Below are positions 13,901 through 14,079 of a DNA stretch of 14,079 nt, one piece after another. The DNA lies in contig JADFWE010000040.1 of the NCBI GenBank assembly GCA_015222915.1, positions 1 to 14,079 of the forward strand, written 5' to 3'. Within the stretch, counting starts at the first letter, position 1. Every line of letters starts with the position of its first letter. Below the pieces are notes generated by a model. That model ran no database searches and had not been told where the DNA came from. It worked only from the letters and a program-made list of their open reading frames with translations. The position numbers and the translations under genes are program-made. Source of the stretch: Pseudomonadota bacterium. Its GTDB lineage: Bacteria; Pseudomonadota; Gammaproteobacteria; SZUA-229.

Positions 13901-14079
13901 ATGGCTGATCGTGAAACTGGTACTGTAAAGTGGTTTAATAATTCTAAAGGATTTGGTTTTATTGAAAGACAAGATGGCGAAGATGTATTTGTACACTTCA
14001 ATCAAATCCGCGGCGATGGTTATAAATCTTTAGCGGATGGTCAACAAGTAGAATTTACTGTTGTAAAGAGCGATAAAGG
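13901..14079 (+). CDS. CspA-family cold shock protein, 3' end cut by the window
   Basis: The first 59 codons of a cold shock domain protein that binds single-stranded RNA and DNA and melts RNA structure. Visible features are [17 protein letters not shown] with RNP1 (KGFGFI) and DVFVHFNQI with RNP2 (VFVHF), followed by [12 protein letters not shown] complete protein would be about 68-72 residues, so only some ten residues are missing. The ATG at 13901 is preceded by GGAG at 13892-13895. Codon use is AT-rich (GTA, AAT, TTT), different from the upstream metabolic genes and typical of a highly expressed short gene in an AT-rich setting. Which csp paralogue it is cannot be told; cold induction is not shown by the sequence. 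Confidence 0.93.
   Translation, partial: MADRETGTVKWFNNSKGFGFIERQDGEDVFVHFNQIRGDGYKSLADGQQVEFTVVKSDK

Noticed and set aside
13814..14005. 63-residue reading frame on the - strand across the cold shock gene start
   Set aside because: AT-rich shadow of the cold shock gene and its promoter.

Overview
The window reads as a housekeeping segment of a gammaproteobacterial chromosome of moderate GC (roughly half, judged by eye). The evidence is the gene order glyA-nrdR-ribD-ribE-ribB(X)-ribH-nusB-thiL-pgpA, the yceD-rpmF-plsX-fabH block with a divergent YceF-type maf gene upstream, and protein sequences close to gammaproteobacterial forms. The species cannot be named from this. No transposase, integrase, phage gene, CRISPR array, tRNA or rRNA was found.

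Block 1 (1-8557, all +) starts with a 338-base upstream region, then glyA (one-carbon metabolism) and nrdR (repressor of ribonucleotide reductase genes), separated by a long AT-rich imperfect hairpin. The riboflavin genes follow: ribD, ribE, a ribB fused to a catalytically dead GTP cyclohydrolase II-like domain (RibBX type), and ribH. Between ribD and ribE sits an unexpected gene for an HslV/proteasome-beta-like Ntn hydrolase with serine, not threonine, at the presumed nucleophile position. Then come nusB (transcription antitermination), thiL (thiamine diphosphate synthesis) and pgpA (phospholipid synthesis). Several intergenic gaps carry convincing RNA hairpins. No FMN or TPP riboswitch was seen.

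Block 2 (8603-9853) holds a secreted or periplasmic retropepsin-like aspartic protease (+), converging with a maf/yceF nucleotide pyrophosphatase (-). A perfect small palindrome covers both stop codons.

Block 3 (10070-13040, +) is yceD, rpmF (ribosomal protein L32), plsX and fabH, linking ribosome production with phospholipid and fatty acid initiation. A strong terminator-like hairpin separates yceD from rpmF, and a 15-bp perfect hairpin separates rpmF from plsX. plsX and fabH overlap by 4 bases. The usual fabD-fabG-acpP continuation is absent.

Block 4 (13041-14079) has a small VOC-fold (glyoxalase/bleomycin-resistance-like) protein, an AT-rich intergenic region of 385 bases with short-unit repeats, and the 5' part of a CspA-family cold shock gene cut by the window end.

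The points most worth a second look are the proteasome-like gene inside the riboflavin operon, the RibBX fusion, and a set of intergenic RNA structures and short-unit inverted repeats.
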